A DNA stretch of 64,000 bases from Vibrio sp. D404a (GTDB lineage: Bacteria; Pseudomonadota; Gammaproteobacteria; Enterobacterales; Vibrionaceae). This document shows positions 1 through 9,495 of the stretch, one piece after another; the first letter of the stretch is position 1, and each line of letters opens with the position of its first letter. The notes beneath the pieces were generated by a model, which did not search any database, had not been told where the DNA came from, and was given only the letters and a program-made list of their open reading frames with translations. A program made the position numbers and the translations under genes. The DNA lies in contig NZ_JAHGAJ010000003.1 of the NCBI RefSeq assembly GCF_030248535.1, forward strand, positions 62,001 to 126,000, in the 5' to 3' direction.

Positions 1-1109
1 ATTTCACCACAACCAGTTGCGCCTTGGTCGAACGCATGCAACATGTAGCCATTGTCAGCGTACAAATCTGAGTGCTTCTTTGCAAAACCAACGACACCTG
101 CGACCGTTTGCATGTCATCAGAGGCTATACCTACATGGTCAATGCCGACCTCTTGTACTGCACCGTCAATCATTTCTGCTGCTTGGCGAGGCGTAATATC
201 TTCCGGCCAGATACCATCCATCATCCATTCGGTGAAGGTTACAGAGATAACACCGCCATTATCGGCGATACGCTTAGCGTCGGGTGCGTCGATCAAACGA
301 TAACAACCTGAAAGACGGTATTCGTCGTCACCGTTTTTAAGACCCAGCTTCTGCATACGGTTTTCTGTCTCTTGAATGGTTTCGTATGGTTGACACTCAT
401 AGGTCGATGCCACAGGTGAGTGAGAAACGATCATAGGCACGCCCGGGTGCTTATCTTCCATGTAATCAAGAATACCCGTGATGGTTTTCTCTGAGTTATG
501 GGATAGGTCAACAGTGATGCTATGTTTGACCATTTCATCAATCACTTTCTTGCCAAACTCGGTTAGACCTCCGTCTTTGCCGTTCATCATGTCGATGACA
601 CCTGATGCTGCATCGTTGGTGCCGTTGTAAACCAATTGCATGGTTCTGATGCCCATATCCGCCATAGTCTCGACGCGGCTTAAGTCACCTTCTAACATTG
701 CTGATGACTGATTATTCCATTGAACTGCGTATTTGCCTTCATCGTGGGCTTTTTGGAAGTCTTCAACACGACGAACAAACACCAACTCAGTATCAGACGA
801 GCGAATAGCTTGGTCGTATTTATTATACTCAGCGACGAATTTGTCCCATGTGTTATGAGCCCCCATACCGATGGTGATACTCGCGCCCGTAATACCACGC
901 TCATGAGCGAGGTCGATGTAGTCTGCCAACATGTCCTCTGATGTCCATCCCATCTCTGCAGGAGAGGCAAAGAAGTCCAAAACGATAGTGTCTTGAACAA
1001 AATCAGAACCTTCAGGCGTTGCGGTATGGTGCCAGTCTTTAGATTCAATCGATGCGTGAGCGCTGAATGTTGCTGCTGAGATGAGTGCTGCGATAAGAAG
1101 CTTTTTCAT
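1..1109 (-). CDS. Exported M19 (renal/membrane dipeptidase-like) protein, 3' end cut off by the window
   Basis: The reading frame is open from ATG at 1109 to the left edge, about 369 codons, so only the C-terminus is missing. The N-terminus is a typical signal peptide ending in SAHA. It closely matches the protein at 2275-3501 along its whole length, including DLSH, SHSP and a late DD pair, which are M19 dipeptidase positions. M19 enzymes hydrolyse dipeptides in the periplasm or at the cell surface. The usual N-terminal HxD metal motif is replaced by DFFASP and the bridging Glu by Gln (NNQSS), so a normal two-zinc site is not expected. GAGGG precedes the ATG. A 15-bp AraC-type site lies 58 bp upstream and an AraC gene is the next gene upstream on the same strand. 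Confidence 0.85.
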   Translation of the reverse strand, partial: MKKLLIAALISAATFSAHASIESKDWHHTATPEGSDFVQDTIVLDFFASPAEMGWTSEDMLADYIDLAHERGITGASITIGMGAHNTWDKFVAEYNKYDQAIRSSDTELVFVRRVEDFQKAHDEGKYAVQWNNQSSAMLEGDLSRVETMADMGIRTMQLVYNGTNDAASGVIDMMNGKDGGLTEFGKKVIDEMVKHSITVDLSHNSEKTITGILDYMEDKHPGVPMIVSHSPVASTYECQPYETIQETENRMQKLGLKNGDDEYRLSGCYRLIDAPDAKRIADNGGVISVTFTEWMMDGIWPEDITPRQAAEMIDGAVQEVGIDHVGIASDDMQTVAGVVGFAKKHSDLYADNGYMLHAFDQGATGCGE

Positions 1110-1166
1110 GTTTTTACCCTCGAATTAGTTTACGAGTGCAAATATATCTATTAGAAATCCTTAAAA

Positions 1167-1181
1167 TGTGCATTTTGCGAC
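1167..1181 (-). promoter_or_regulatory. Putative AraC-family operator, copy 1
   Basis: TGTGCATTTTGCGAC matches TGTACATTTTGCGAA at 13 of 15 positions. It lies 58 bp before the ATG of the dipeptidase at 1-1109. Read in the direction of that gene it has the same orientation as the copies before the genes at 11341 and 12360, and almost the same distance to the start. Confidence 0.55.
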
Positions 1182-1203
1182 AGCTGTAAAATCATCGAAG
1201 TGA

Positions 1204-2148
1204 TTAGGTTCCTCGCGCGTTCTTAAGCCATTGCAAAGGTGTCGTATTCTCTGATTTTCGAAAGGCACGGATAAATTGAGAGGTATCGGAATAGCCAAGA
1301 TGTTCGGCCACATCAGAGATAGATGCGTTTCTTTGAATCATCACACGCTTGGCAAATGCGATATTCAAGGACTCCTTAATTTTCCTAAATGTCTTACCTT
1401 CACTCTTTAAGCGTCGTTGAATCGTACGCTCATTCATTTCAAGGATTTGACTGAGTTGCTCTATCGAGAGGTCTTCTCGTCCAACATAACCTTCAAGAGC
1501 AGCACGAACTTGCTCTGCATAACTCAATGCAGTGCTGCTAATGCGCGTTGGTAAGTCGCCACCAGTTATTGATTTTGGGGCGATGGATTCGTGGTAGAAA
1601 AGTGCGGTTTGCTGGTGGCCCAAGAATTGCGGTGTTCTATTGCTGATTTGCAGTTTGATTAAATCACTCGCCTCTGAGTGTTGTAGATGGTATTTGACTG
1701 GGTCATTTAAGCGGGGGTTTAACGCTTTCAAATATCTGTGTGTTGTAACCAATAGATAAAGTTCTGCTAAAAACACTAACTGGTCTGGCTGTTGTGCTTC
1801 TAGTTCTATGGAATAAGTACTGGCGTTTTCCTGAATTGTTAGTGAGGTAATAGGAATCACTTGTGTGAGGGTCTGTAGTGATGGTGACTGGTCGCTATCG
1901 AACCCCATCTTACTTATGAACTTATCCGCGGATGCCTGTAAAAGATGGATGAATTGATGGGTGGGTAAGGCGTTGTGAGCTTGCTCAAGTAGCTTTGTAA
2001 AGGCGATAAAAGGTGCGAATTGCGCGGAGCTCGTTTCTAAGTAAATAGGGACATGAGCTTTACTCACCAATGACCAAGCATCATTTACTTCATTGCTTAA
2101 TTCTTCAATAAAGGTGGTGACGGCATACTTGTGGATCAGAGTGATCAA
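1204..2148 (-). CDS. AraC-family transcriptional regulator (arabinose-binding-like N-domain)
   Basis: This is a 314-residue protein. The N-terminal ~200 residues look like the ligand-binding domain seen in OruR/ArgR-type AraC proteins. The C-terminal ~100 residues carry two helix-turn-helix units (LSIEQLSQILEMNERTIQRR and ISDVAEHLGYSDTSQFIRAF). The start is TTG at 2148 with AGGA about 10 nt upstream; no in-frame ATG fits the conserved beginning LIHKYAVTTF. It lies between two dipeptidase-like genes on the same strand, which makes it their likely local regulator. It is paralogous to the regulator at 14321-15325, and the sequence does not show which of the two reads the shared 15-bp motif. Confidence 0.88.
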   Translation of the reverse strand: MITLIHKYAVTTFIEELSNEVNDAWSLVSKAHVPIYLETSSAQFAPFIAFTKLLEQAHNALPTHQFIHLLQASADKFISKMGFDSDQSPSLQTLTQVIPITSLTIQENASTYSIELEAQQPDQLVFLAELYLLVTTHRYLKALNPRLNDPVKYHLQHSEASDLIKLQISNRTPQFLGHQQTALFYHESIAPKSITGGDLPTRISSTALSYAEQVRAALEGYVGREDLSIEQLSQILEMNERTIQRRLKSEGKTFRKIKESLNIAFAKRVMIQRNASISDVAEHLGYSDTSQFIRAFRKSENTTPLQWLKNARGT

Positions 2149-2220
2149 TCTTTGCTTTCCTGTCTATTTGGGTTTAAACATAGCCTAGGCTCAACTTAGA
2201 ACACAGACTATAACGAAAAC

Positions 2221-2242
2221 GCCCACACTATTTACAGTGCGG
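2221..2242 (-). terminator. Probable terminator of the second dipeptidase gene
   Basis: GCCCACACT and AGTGCGGGC form a 9-bp stem with one mismatch and a 6-nt loop. On the minus strand the stem is followed by a T-rich run (GTTTTCGTT). It lies 33 bp beyond the stop at 2275. Confidence 0.55.
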
Positions 2243-2274
2243 GCATTGTTTCTAACTTTGCAAGATGTGTAATG

Positions 2275-3501
2275 CTATTTCCATGTTTGAGCGTAGACGC
2301 GCATGAGGTTACCACCAAAAAGCTTAGCTAAGTCGTCGTTTGAATACCCCATTTCCCAAAGGCTGTCTACGACACCAGCAATGTGTTTTGATAATTCAGC
2401 ACAACCGGTTGAACCGCGATTAAAGGCTTCCACCATGTAGCCGTTATCTGCATATTTGTCTGGATTCGCTATGGTAAATGGGACTACTTTTGCAGTTGTC
2501 ATCATGTCGTCAGTAGCTATACCTACGTGATCAACACCAGCTACTTTGACGGCTCCATCGATCATCTCTGCAAATTGCTTAGGAGTGATATCTTCTGGCC
2601 AAACTCCATCCATCATCCACTCAGTCGCAGTCACCGCAACCACACCGCCCATATCAGCCACTGTTTTCGCTTGTTCGTCGGAAAGTAATCGGTAGCAAGC
2701 AGCTAGACGGAAATCGGGATCGCCCTTCTTAAGGTTCTTTTTCGCCATGCGTTGCTCAGTTTCTGTGAGCGTTTCATGGGGTTGGCAACCATAAGTAGAA
2801 GCGATCGGGGAGTGAGAGTATATGACTGGCACACCTTTATGGTGCTTTTGCATGTAATCGGTAATGCCTTTCGTTGTGTAATGAGAGGTATGGGATAAAT
2901 CAACGGTAATACCGTGTTTTACCATCTCATCGAGTACCTCTTTACCAAAGTCGGTAAGACCACTGGTATCGCCATTTATCATTGAAATAACGCCAGAGCC
3001 GGTCAATTCAGTTTCATTGTAAGTGAGCTGCATGGTTTTGACGCCATATTTTGCCATAACAGCAACATTGGCAGCATCACCATCGAGCGGCATTGTGGTT
3101 TGGCTTGCCCACATAATAGCGTATTCACCATTATCATGAGCGGATTGAAAATCGCTGACATTTTTGACGAAACGAATAGGTGTTTTCGCTGATTCAGACG
3201 CTTGAGTCCACTTTCCATGCTCTGATTTAAAGGCGAGCAGGTTAGGTGTGTGTGGTGCCCCAAGTGTTACCGAGGCACCGGTAATACCACGCTCATGTGC
3301 TAAGTCGATATAGTGAGCGACTTCAGAGTCTTTGGTAAACCCCGTGCCGCTTGGAGACGCATAAAAGTCGAGCACAATGTTGTCAGAAACATACTTTTGA
3401 GCTTCTGGCGAGGCGAACTCATGCCAGTCCTTAGTTTCTATTGAAGCGTTTACTGCCGAAGATAGCGACGCAACTGCGGTCGCGATGAGTAATCTACGCA
3501 T
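2275..3501 (-). CDS. Exported M19 dipeptidase-like protein
   Basis: This 408-residue protein has a signal peptide ending near residue 19 (AVNA). It belongs to the M19 membrane dipeptidase family, which cleaves dipeptides with two zinc ions. Visible family positions are DLSH (His204), YSHSP (His230) and ATDDM (Asp331/332). The N-terminal HxD pair is replaced by DFYASP (residues 45-50) and the bridging Glu by Gln134 in ASQTT. The same losses occur in the paralogue at 1-1109, so this is a divergent subgroup rather than a chance mutation. The catalytic state is uncertain: mononuclear enzyme, altered chemistry, or binding protein. It ends at a hairpin at 2221. A divergent porin gene begins at 3865. 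Confidence 0.87.
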   Translation of the reverse strand: MRRLLIATAVASLSSAVNASIETKDWHEFASPEAQKYVSDNIVLDFYASPSGTGFTKDSEVAHYIDLAHERGITGASVTLGAPHTPNLLAFKSEHGKWTQASESAKTPIRFVKNVSDFQSAHDNGEYAIMWASQTTMPLDGDAANVAVMAKYGVKTMQLTYNETELTGSGVISMINGDTSGLTDFGKEVLDEMVKHGITVDLSHTSHYTTKGITDYMQKHHKGVPVIYSHSPIASTYGCQPHETLTETEQRMAKKNLKKGDPDFRLAACYRLLSDEQAKTVADMGGVVAVTATEWMMDGVWPEDITPKQFAEMIDGAVKVAGVDHVGIATDDMMTTAKVVPFTIANPDKYADNGYMVEAFNRGSTGCAELSKHIAGVVDSLWEMGYSNDDLAKLFGGNLMRVYAQTWK

Positions 3502-3864
3502 GATAATCCCTTACTCAATATGTATTGTGTTTTCTATGGTGAAGCTGATTTAACTGCAGCATAAATTTACGGTGTAGATTGAGTATAGAACAGCATCTTA
3601 TTTGTAATACTCTGTTTATGAACAAATTTTGAGTATCAGATCAACAACACAAAAATTAATTAGTGTGTCACCAAGTGGCCATTGCGGCCTACACTTTAAA
3701 GTTAAGATACCTTCTGTCTTCTAAGTCTATTAAGTTCTTAACGCACCTCGGCTGGAAGGTCGGGTATTGATATCGTTTGTCATCCGCAGTCGTAAAGTGC
3801 ATATATTTAGATGATAGGGGACCTAAACTCATCTCAAGAACATCGACATAAAAGAGAGTCATTA
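3502..3864. other. 363-bp divergent promoter region between dipeptidase and porin
   Basis: No gene is seen. TTGAGTATAGA (3579-3589) and TTGAGTATCAGA (3629-3640) are direct repeats 50 bp apart, with an inverted ATACTC between them at about 3608. Such spacing suits a regulator binding on one face of the helix. No good copy of the 15-bp AraC-type motif was found here. Confidence 0.4.
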
Positions 3865-5121
3865 ATGAATACGAAACTGTCTACTTTAACTCTGACGATT
3901 CTTGCCGCATTAACCGCACCTACCAGTTTTGCTGCAAATTTTGAGAGCCCTGATTCAGTAGAAAACACCATTGCTCAACAAAAATCCGAGCAGCTCGACT
4001 GGCGCGAATCTTTGGCAGCAGATGGTTTTACGTTTGGTGCGGACTATTTTTCTTTAAGGGTTCAGTCTTCGGATGGAACCACAGGTGACTCGGTGAGTGC
4101 AGCCTCGGGTGTCGCACGTGTCTATGGTTCTTGGCATCTTACTGGTGATGACTCAAATAGTAGTGGTAGCTTGGTATGGAAGGTGGAACATCGTCATGCT
4201 TATACCGACACCTCTCCCAAGGAGTTTGCTTGGCTAGGTCAAGATCAAATTGGATACGCAGGTATGATCGCGCCCGCTTTCAGTGATCAAGGCTTTCGTG
4301 TCACAGACTTAAACTGGAAACAGAAAATTAACGATGGCAAAGGCACCATTATTGTCGGCTGGCAAGACGTGACCAACTATGTTGATGTTTACGCATTAGC
4401 AAGCCCTTGGTCTGGTTTTACCAATCTCGCGTTCTCGACGGGGTCGGGTGCAATGGGACTACCAGATGATGGTATTTTGGCTCTGTCTGCTGGGCACATG
4501 ATAGGGGATAATTTCTATGTTGTTGGTGGTATTGCTGATGCGAAAGGTAAGTCTGACGATATCTTTGAAGGCTTCGACACTCTGTTTAACGACACCACCT
4601 TATTCACAACATTAGAGTTGGGTTGGACAGCATCCCAAGAGCAGATTTATACCGATAATTTTCATGTAACCCTTTGGCACATGGATTCAGGCTCAAGACA
4701 CAGCTTGTCTTCGACGGTGTTGTCTGATGGCACTGTCGTTGGAGGTGAATCGGGGCAAGGTATCAACTTCTCTTGGAGTCAGTTCGTTACACCACAAATT
4801 ATGCCGTTCGTGCGAGGTGGCTTGTCTGAAGGGGATGTCGCTTTATATGACAAATCACTTTCAGTCGGTTTAGGCTATTTTGGTTTGGGTCAGCCAAAGA
4901 ACAACTTAGGTTTTGCGGTGAACTGGTCTGAAACAAACAGCGACACGTTACAGACTTTCTTGAATGCTGGCGAAGACCAAGTAGCGGCAGAACTTTACTA
5001 CAACATGCAGTTTGGCGATCACCTACAGATTACGCCAGATATTCAATACATAAAGGATCCCGCCTTCTCTAACGAGAGCAGTGCATGGGTATTTGGCATT
5101 CGAGCGCGAGTGTTTATCTAA
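3865..5121 (+). CDS. OprB-type outer-membrane porin
   Basis: A 418-residue protein with a signal peptide (MNTKLSTL... to TSFAA) and a C-terminus ending in an aromatic-rich strand (FGIRARVFI), typical of outer-membrane barrels. It has the alternating strand pattern of carbohydrate-selective OprB porins and shares the C-terminal pattern (ITPDIQYI.DP...FGIRARVF) with the porin at 12360-13658. I chose ATG 3865 over the in-frame ATG at 3811 because the signal peptide begins there and AAAGAGAG precedes it. It is divergent from the dipeptidase gene, so it may let that enzyme's substrate cross the outer membrane. The substrate itself is unknown. Confidence 0.85.
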   Translation: MNTKLSTLTLTILAALTAPTSFAANFESPDSVENTIAQQKSEQLDWRESLAADGFTFGADYFSLRVQSSDGTTGDSVSAASGVARVYGSWHLTGDDSNSSGSLVWKVEHRHAYTDTSPKEFAWLGQDQIGYAGMIAPAFSDQGFRVTDLNWKQKINDGKGTIIVGWQDVTNYVDVYALASPWSGFTNLAFSTGSGAMGLPDDGILALSAGHMIGDNFYVVGGIADAKGKSDDIFEGFDTLFNDTTLFTTLELGWTASQEQIYTDNFHVTLWHMDSGSRHSLSSTVLSDGTVVGGESGQGINFSWSQFVTPQIMPFVRGGLSEGDVALYDKSLSVGLGYFGLGQPKNNLGFAVNWSETNSDTLQTFLNAGEDQVAAELYYNMQFGDHLQITPDIQYIKDPAFSNESSAWVFGIRARVFI

Positions 5122-5871
5122 GCAAACAATGTGTGACCGAGTGTTGCCTGTTAAGTGGGGTACTCATGCATCTGCTCACTTACAGACATCGTGCAATTAC
5201 ATTTACAGGCGCAGACGTGTTCTGCGCAACATGTAGTTTTTGAATGGAAGGGGCAGATGCTAGTTTATGGCGTTGAATTTTGGCGACTTCAGTCCTTTAT
5301 TAGCTGAACATGAGTCAGCCCTGGTGGAAACGCGTCTGCACTGCCTTTTATCCAGTTGATGATGTTGTCGATGCCTGCCAATGATCAAACGGCTTATGGG
5401 GCGACTAAGGCACTCAACGATCACGGCTACAAAGTGCCAGAAGATGTGTCAGTATTAGGCTTTGATGACTTGCCAACGTCGAAATATTTCACGCCAGCAT
5501 TAACGACCTTGAGACAGCCGATTGAAGAGATTGGAGAGATGTGTGCTCAGTCTATTTTGAATTTACTTTCAGGTGAAAGGCATGAAGCGCGACTACCACC
5601 GATTGATTTGCTTTTTAGAGAATCGACTAAATCTCTGTATCGTTAGTTTCAAGACAAGCCTCAAGGCCTGCGCCCGTTATGATTCGTATTAATGTCAATG
5701 CGAACCATGGTGTAGGAGTGTCGCTGAGTAAAACTATTGTTCTTGCTGCTGATATTTATGCCTTCACATCGCTCAATATGGGGCTGGTAAGCTAAAACAC
5801 TTCTGCCCCAAAACGTTTTAGAAAGCACCTTTCAACCGTTACAAAAAGTGCATTCCATATTGTTGATGCAC
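5122..5871. other. Gene-poor stretch holding a regulator remnant
   Basis: Apart from the LacI-like fragment at 5356-5646 no intact gene is seen. An open stretch at about 5270-5360 (reading ...NFGDFSPLLAEHESALVETRL...) ends at a stop just before the fragment and could be debris of another gene. The layout fits past deletion or gene decay between the porin and the tetR gene. Confidence 0.4.
5356..5646 (+). pseudogene. C-terminal fragment of a LacI-family regulator
   Basis: The 96-residue frame contains the hallmark C-terminal part of LacI/PurR regulators: NDQTAYGATKALNDHGYKVPEDVSVLGFDD followed (after a few residues) by sequence matching LTTLRQP, and a C-terminal tail ending in LLFRESTK. An intact family member has about 330-340 residues with an N-terminal helix-turn-helix, and no such DNA-binding part is present upstream in any frame. 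The first residues (MMMLSMPA) look like frameshifted sequence in place of the usual AIFC.ND. It is therefore a decayed regulator, possibly the former controller of the porin just upstream. Confidence 0.7.
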
Positions 5872-6444
5872 CTATCCAGTAATCTTACCGTTCAAACTTT
5901 GTAAAAGAACATTCTCTAAAACATCTACCGTTGGAACTAATCCATTGGGCAGTGCTCTTGCTGTAATTGAATAGCCTTCTACAAACGGGATCAAGATGGA
6001 TAGAGCTTGTTTCAAGCAATCATCGTTTAATGCGATTGGACGTAGATTTTCCGCCATCACATCTAGCATCGAGCGGTAGTAATCGAGAATATGATTTTCA
6101 ATCGCTTCATTTCGAGTGGAAATAGCCCAGTATTCTCTAAACACACGGCACATATCTGACACTTCATATACATGGGAGAGAAGCATTGATAGCAATGGTT
6201 TTAACTCTTCTTCACGCTCGACTGCCGAGAATTCTTTAAGCTCATCTAAACATTGCTGGATATAGCGATCTACCATTGCCATTAAAAGCACATCTTTATT
6301 TTTGAAGTAGTACTGTACATTACTCAGTGACATATCGGCATTGTTCGCCACCTTTCTCATTGTGACGCCAAAGTCGCCTTCTACTCGAAGGATTTCAAGG
6401 GCGACATCTAAAATCTTGTCTGTTTTTGCGGATCTTTTTGCCAT
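5872..6444 (-). CDS. TetR-family repressor, divergent from the dehalogenase gene
   Basis: A 190-residue protein with the TetR N-terminal helix-turn-helix (FGVTMRKVANNADMSLSNVQYYFKNKDVLL, residues ~24-52) and a helical ligand-binding C-domain that resembles BetI-like proteins. The ATG at 6444 faces the dehalogenase gene across 131 bp containing two TAGGTC-N4-GACCTA palindromes, which are the obvious operators. The ligand is not deducible, but the arrangement predicts derepression of the 6576-8414 operon by a halogenated substrate or a product. Confidence 0.9.
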   Translation of the reverse strand: MAKRSAKTDKILDVALEILRVEGDFGVTMRKVANNADMSLSNVQYYFKNKDVLLMAMVDRYIQQCLDELKEFSAVEREEELKPLLSMLLSHVYEVSDMCRVFREYWAISTRNEAIENHILDYYRSMLDVMAENLRPIALNDDCLKQALSILIPFVEGYSITARALPNGLVPTVDVLENVLLQSLNGKITG

Positions 6445-6509
6445 TTCTTTGCCTAAGCGTGTTGGTAGTGACTACGTTTTTTCAATCTAATTTAATTTTG
6501 CATTGACAT

Positions 6510-7466
<957 letters not shown>

Positions 7467-7544
7467 TTCACACCATCAACAAATACATGAGATGCCTGCG
7501 AATGTGGGCATCAAATAGGAAATGAAACAAGGTATTTATAAAGA

Positions 7545-8414
7545 ATGAAAGTAATGGTTTTAGGTGCAGGCTTAATGGGCTCTGCATTAATCAAGTCACT
7601 GCTTGCTAATAAGCACGATGTTACCGTTTGGAACCGCACTAAAGAGAAAGCGCTACCACTTACTGAGTTTGGCGCAAAAGTAGTGGATAGTGTTGAGCAA
7701 GCTCTCAGTGATGTAGACATCATTATTAGCAACCTCCGCGATAACAAAACAACCCAAGCAGTGCTCAATATAAGCAAAACGGCAGAACTTCTTAAAGGAA
7801 AGACGATTGTTGAGCTTGCATCCGGAGCACCCAAAGAAGCAAGGGAAGCAAAGCAATGGGTGGAGGAATTAGGCGCAACTTACTTAGATGGTGCGATCCT
7901 AGCAACGCCAGATTTAATTGGCACACAAGAAGCGGCAATCGTCATCTCGGGTGATCCTGAACTATTTGAGCAAGTACAGCCTACTTTAGCTGCACTTGGC
8001 TCTGCCATTCATGTTGGCAGTGAGATTGGCAGTGCAAATGCGATTGATGTGTCGTCTCTGAGTATGATGTGGGGAGCCTTGTTTGGCGCAGCCCATGCCG
8101 TTGCTGTCTGTGAAGCTGAGGGTGTAGACCTGAATGTCTTGGGTGAATTTTGGAAAAGCTCGGGCCCTGTAGTGCAGTTTATGGTTGATGATTTTATTGC
8201 ACGTAATGCGACTGGAAGAATTGAGGGTGACCAAGAGAGCCTTGCGACCGTCGCAACCCACTATGGCGCAATGCATCACCTAGAATCGGTTATGCAGGAT
8301 AAAGGCTTGGATGACTCGGTCTTGAATGGCTACAAGTCCATTTTTGCCAAAGCGGATGCTGTTGGTAAATTAACGTCAGATTTTGCCATCATGTCTCAGT
8401 TTATGAAAAAGTAA
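7545..8414 (+). CDS. NAD(P)-binding oxidoreductase, imine reductase/beta-hydroxyacid dehydrogenase-like
   Basis: A 289-residue protein with an N-terminal Rossmann motif (VMVLGAGLMGSALIKSLL) followed by VWNRTKEKA, where an Arg after the second strand favours NADPH. The C-terminal helical half has the pattern of imine reductase/reductive aminase proteins (DVSSLSMMWGALFGAAHAVAVCEAEGVDL). The beta-hydroxyacid dehydrogenase catalytic Lys motif is not obvious, which favours the imine-reductase group. It follows the dehalogenase with no promoter-like gap and probably forms an operon with it. The physiological substrate is unknown. Confidence 0.82.
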   Translation: MKVMVLGAGLMGSALIKSLLANKHDVTVWNRTKEKALPLTEFGAKVVDSVEQALSDVDIIISNLRDNKTTQAVLNISKTAELLKGKTIVELASGAPKEAREAKQWVEELGATYLDGAILATPDLIGTQEAAIVISGDPELFEQVQPTLAALGSAIHVGSEIGSANAIDVSSLSMMWGALFGAAHAVAVCEAEGVDLNVLGEFWKSSGPVVQFMVDDFIARNATGRIEGDQESLATVATHYGAMHHLESVMQDKGLDDSVLNGYKSIFAKADAVGKLTSDFAIMSQFMKK

Positions 8415-8461
8415 TTTGGCTACTTACTGACGACTCAACTGTTTATAGAACGTTCTCGATA

Positions 8462-8491
8462 GTTACCGGTTACGCTTGCCGGTGGCTTTTT
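8462..8491 (+). terminator. Possible weak terminator after the oxidoreductase gene
   Basis: ACCGG (8465-8469) and CCGGT (8479-8483) form a short stem followed by GGCTTTTTA. The stem is short, so termination efficiency is doubtful. Confidence 0.35.
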
Positions 8492-8552
8492 ACTTCTGTT
8501 CGCATGCTCATAAAGTGCAAGCGCCACAATGCTCTTAGCGTGAAAGTAAGAT

Positions 8553-9335
8553 TCAATCAAATAGAGAAAGCTGGCTAGACTGTTGTGAGTGTGTATTTTT
8601 ATTTGGCATAAGATTTTCGGGGATTGATTTGTATTCCACACCATTAATCAGATTTCCACTTTGCCTATTACCTTTTCGGATGCCTTCTCCATCAAAAGTT
8701 CCCCAAGATTTCCAGTAAAAATGCACCTGTTGTTTATCGCATTGCTCTTTTAATGATAACACCCAGTTAAGCTCTGCTCTTCTAGCCTTCATTGCACTCT
8801 CACCTCCACCTACAACAAAGCGAATTCCTTCTAGGTCAATATTGCCAAGCTCTTCAAGTAGAGGTTCGCAGCATAAGTGCTTGTTGGCGGCTTTGATTGC
8901 TTGGAGATCACGAATTCTTGGTAAGCCATGCTTTTTGTTTTCCACTGTTACGCCGAGCCATAAGTTGTCAGGGACAGCGCGCGTCTCAAAAAACACTCTC
9001 ATGCGTTTACTTCGTTTGGTCAACATATAAAAGTTATGCCAGTGTGCTTGCTTCACGACCTCTAAAATTTCCTCCAAAACCTCATCACTCGCGTGCTCAT
9101 GAAAGCTATCACTCATATTGTTGATAAAGTAGAGCGTGGGCTTTTTACGGCTTAACGGTGGGGCTTGAGCGATGCGATCATCATGGATTGTAAACTTAAA
9201 ACCGTTCTCATAGCCTTTCGTTCCCCAGTGCTGAAGCTTCATTGCCAATGGCTCTGCGTAACAGTTATCACAGGCTGGCGATATCTTCCGACACCCCGTG
9301 AAAGGGTTCCAAGGTGTGACTTTGATTTCTGACAT
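8553..9335 (-). CDS. DUF5131 (phage Gp37/Gp68-like) radical SAM-like protein
   Basis: A 260-residue protein of the DUF5131 family. Its start carries the family signature TPWNPFTGC followed by a C-x6-C-x2-C-YA cluster (Cys15, Cys22, Cys25), which resembles an iron-sulfur site of the radical SAM type. Later features are TKRSKRM, a GVTVEN motif, CCEPLLEELG and VGGGES. The frame extends upstream to 9428, but ATG 9335 is chosen because conserved sequence begins there and the extension would run over the operator at 9349. The role of the family is not established. It shares its promoter region and operator type with the TetR gene at 9496, so it belongs to that regulon. Confidence 0.82.
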   Translation of the reverse strand: MSEIKVTPWNPFTGCRKISPACDNCYAEPLAMKLQHWGTKGYENGFKFTIHDDRIAQAPPLSRKKPTLYFINNMSDSFHEHASDEVLEEILEVVKQAHWHNFYMLTKRSKRMRVFFETRAVPDNLWLGVTVENKKHGLPRIRDLQAIKAANKHLCCEPLLEELGNIDLEGIRFVVGGGESAMKARRAELNWVLSLKEQCDKQQVHFYWKSWGTFDGEGIRKGNRQSGNLINGVEYKSIPENLMPNKNTHSQQSSQLSLFD

Positions 9336-9348
9336 TACGGTACTCTTA

Positions 9349-9364
9349 CTTACTAATTGGTAAG
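9349..9364 (-). promoter_or_regulatory. TetR-type operator, site 1 (DUF5131 promoter)
   Basis: CTTACTAATTGGTAAG is a 16-bp palindrome with one mismatched pair. It matches the sites at 9445 and 10115 in its arms (CTTAC...GTAAG) and lies 14 bp upstream of the DUF5131 start codon. Confidence 0.65.
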
Positions 9365-9444
9365 CATGGTAATGACCTTTTGTATCACTTTCAATCTCAA
9401 GATAAAGGTAAATAAATGGGAGGATCAAAAATAGCCCTTGACCA

Positions 9445-9460
9445 CTTACCTACTGGTAAG
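9445..9460 (+). promoter_or_regulatory. TetR-type operator, site 2 (tetR promoter)
   Basis: CTTACCTACTGGTAAG has perfect 6-bp arms around TACT and is followed by TAATATTCT, which could be a -10 region. It lies 36 bp before the tetR start, which suggests autorepression. Confidence 0.7.
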
Positions 9461-9495
9461 TAATATTCTGTTCAAACCCAATTTAGCGATGAATC

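Noticed and set aside
692-1048. 118-codon frame in the first dipeptidase gene
   Set aside because: It is an out-of-phase shadow of the dipeptidase reading frame.
9336-9428. Upstream extension of the DUF5131 frame
   Set aside because: It would cover the TetR-type operator and precedes the conserved family start; the internal ATG at 9335 is preferred.
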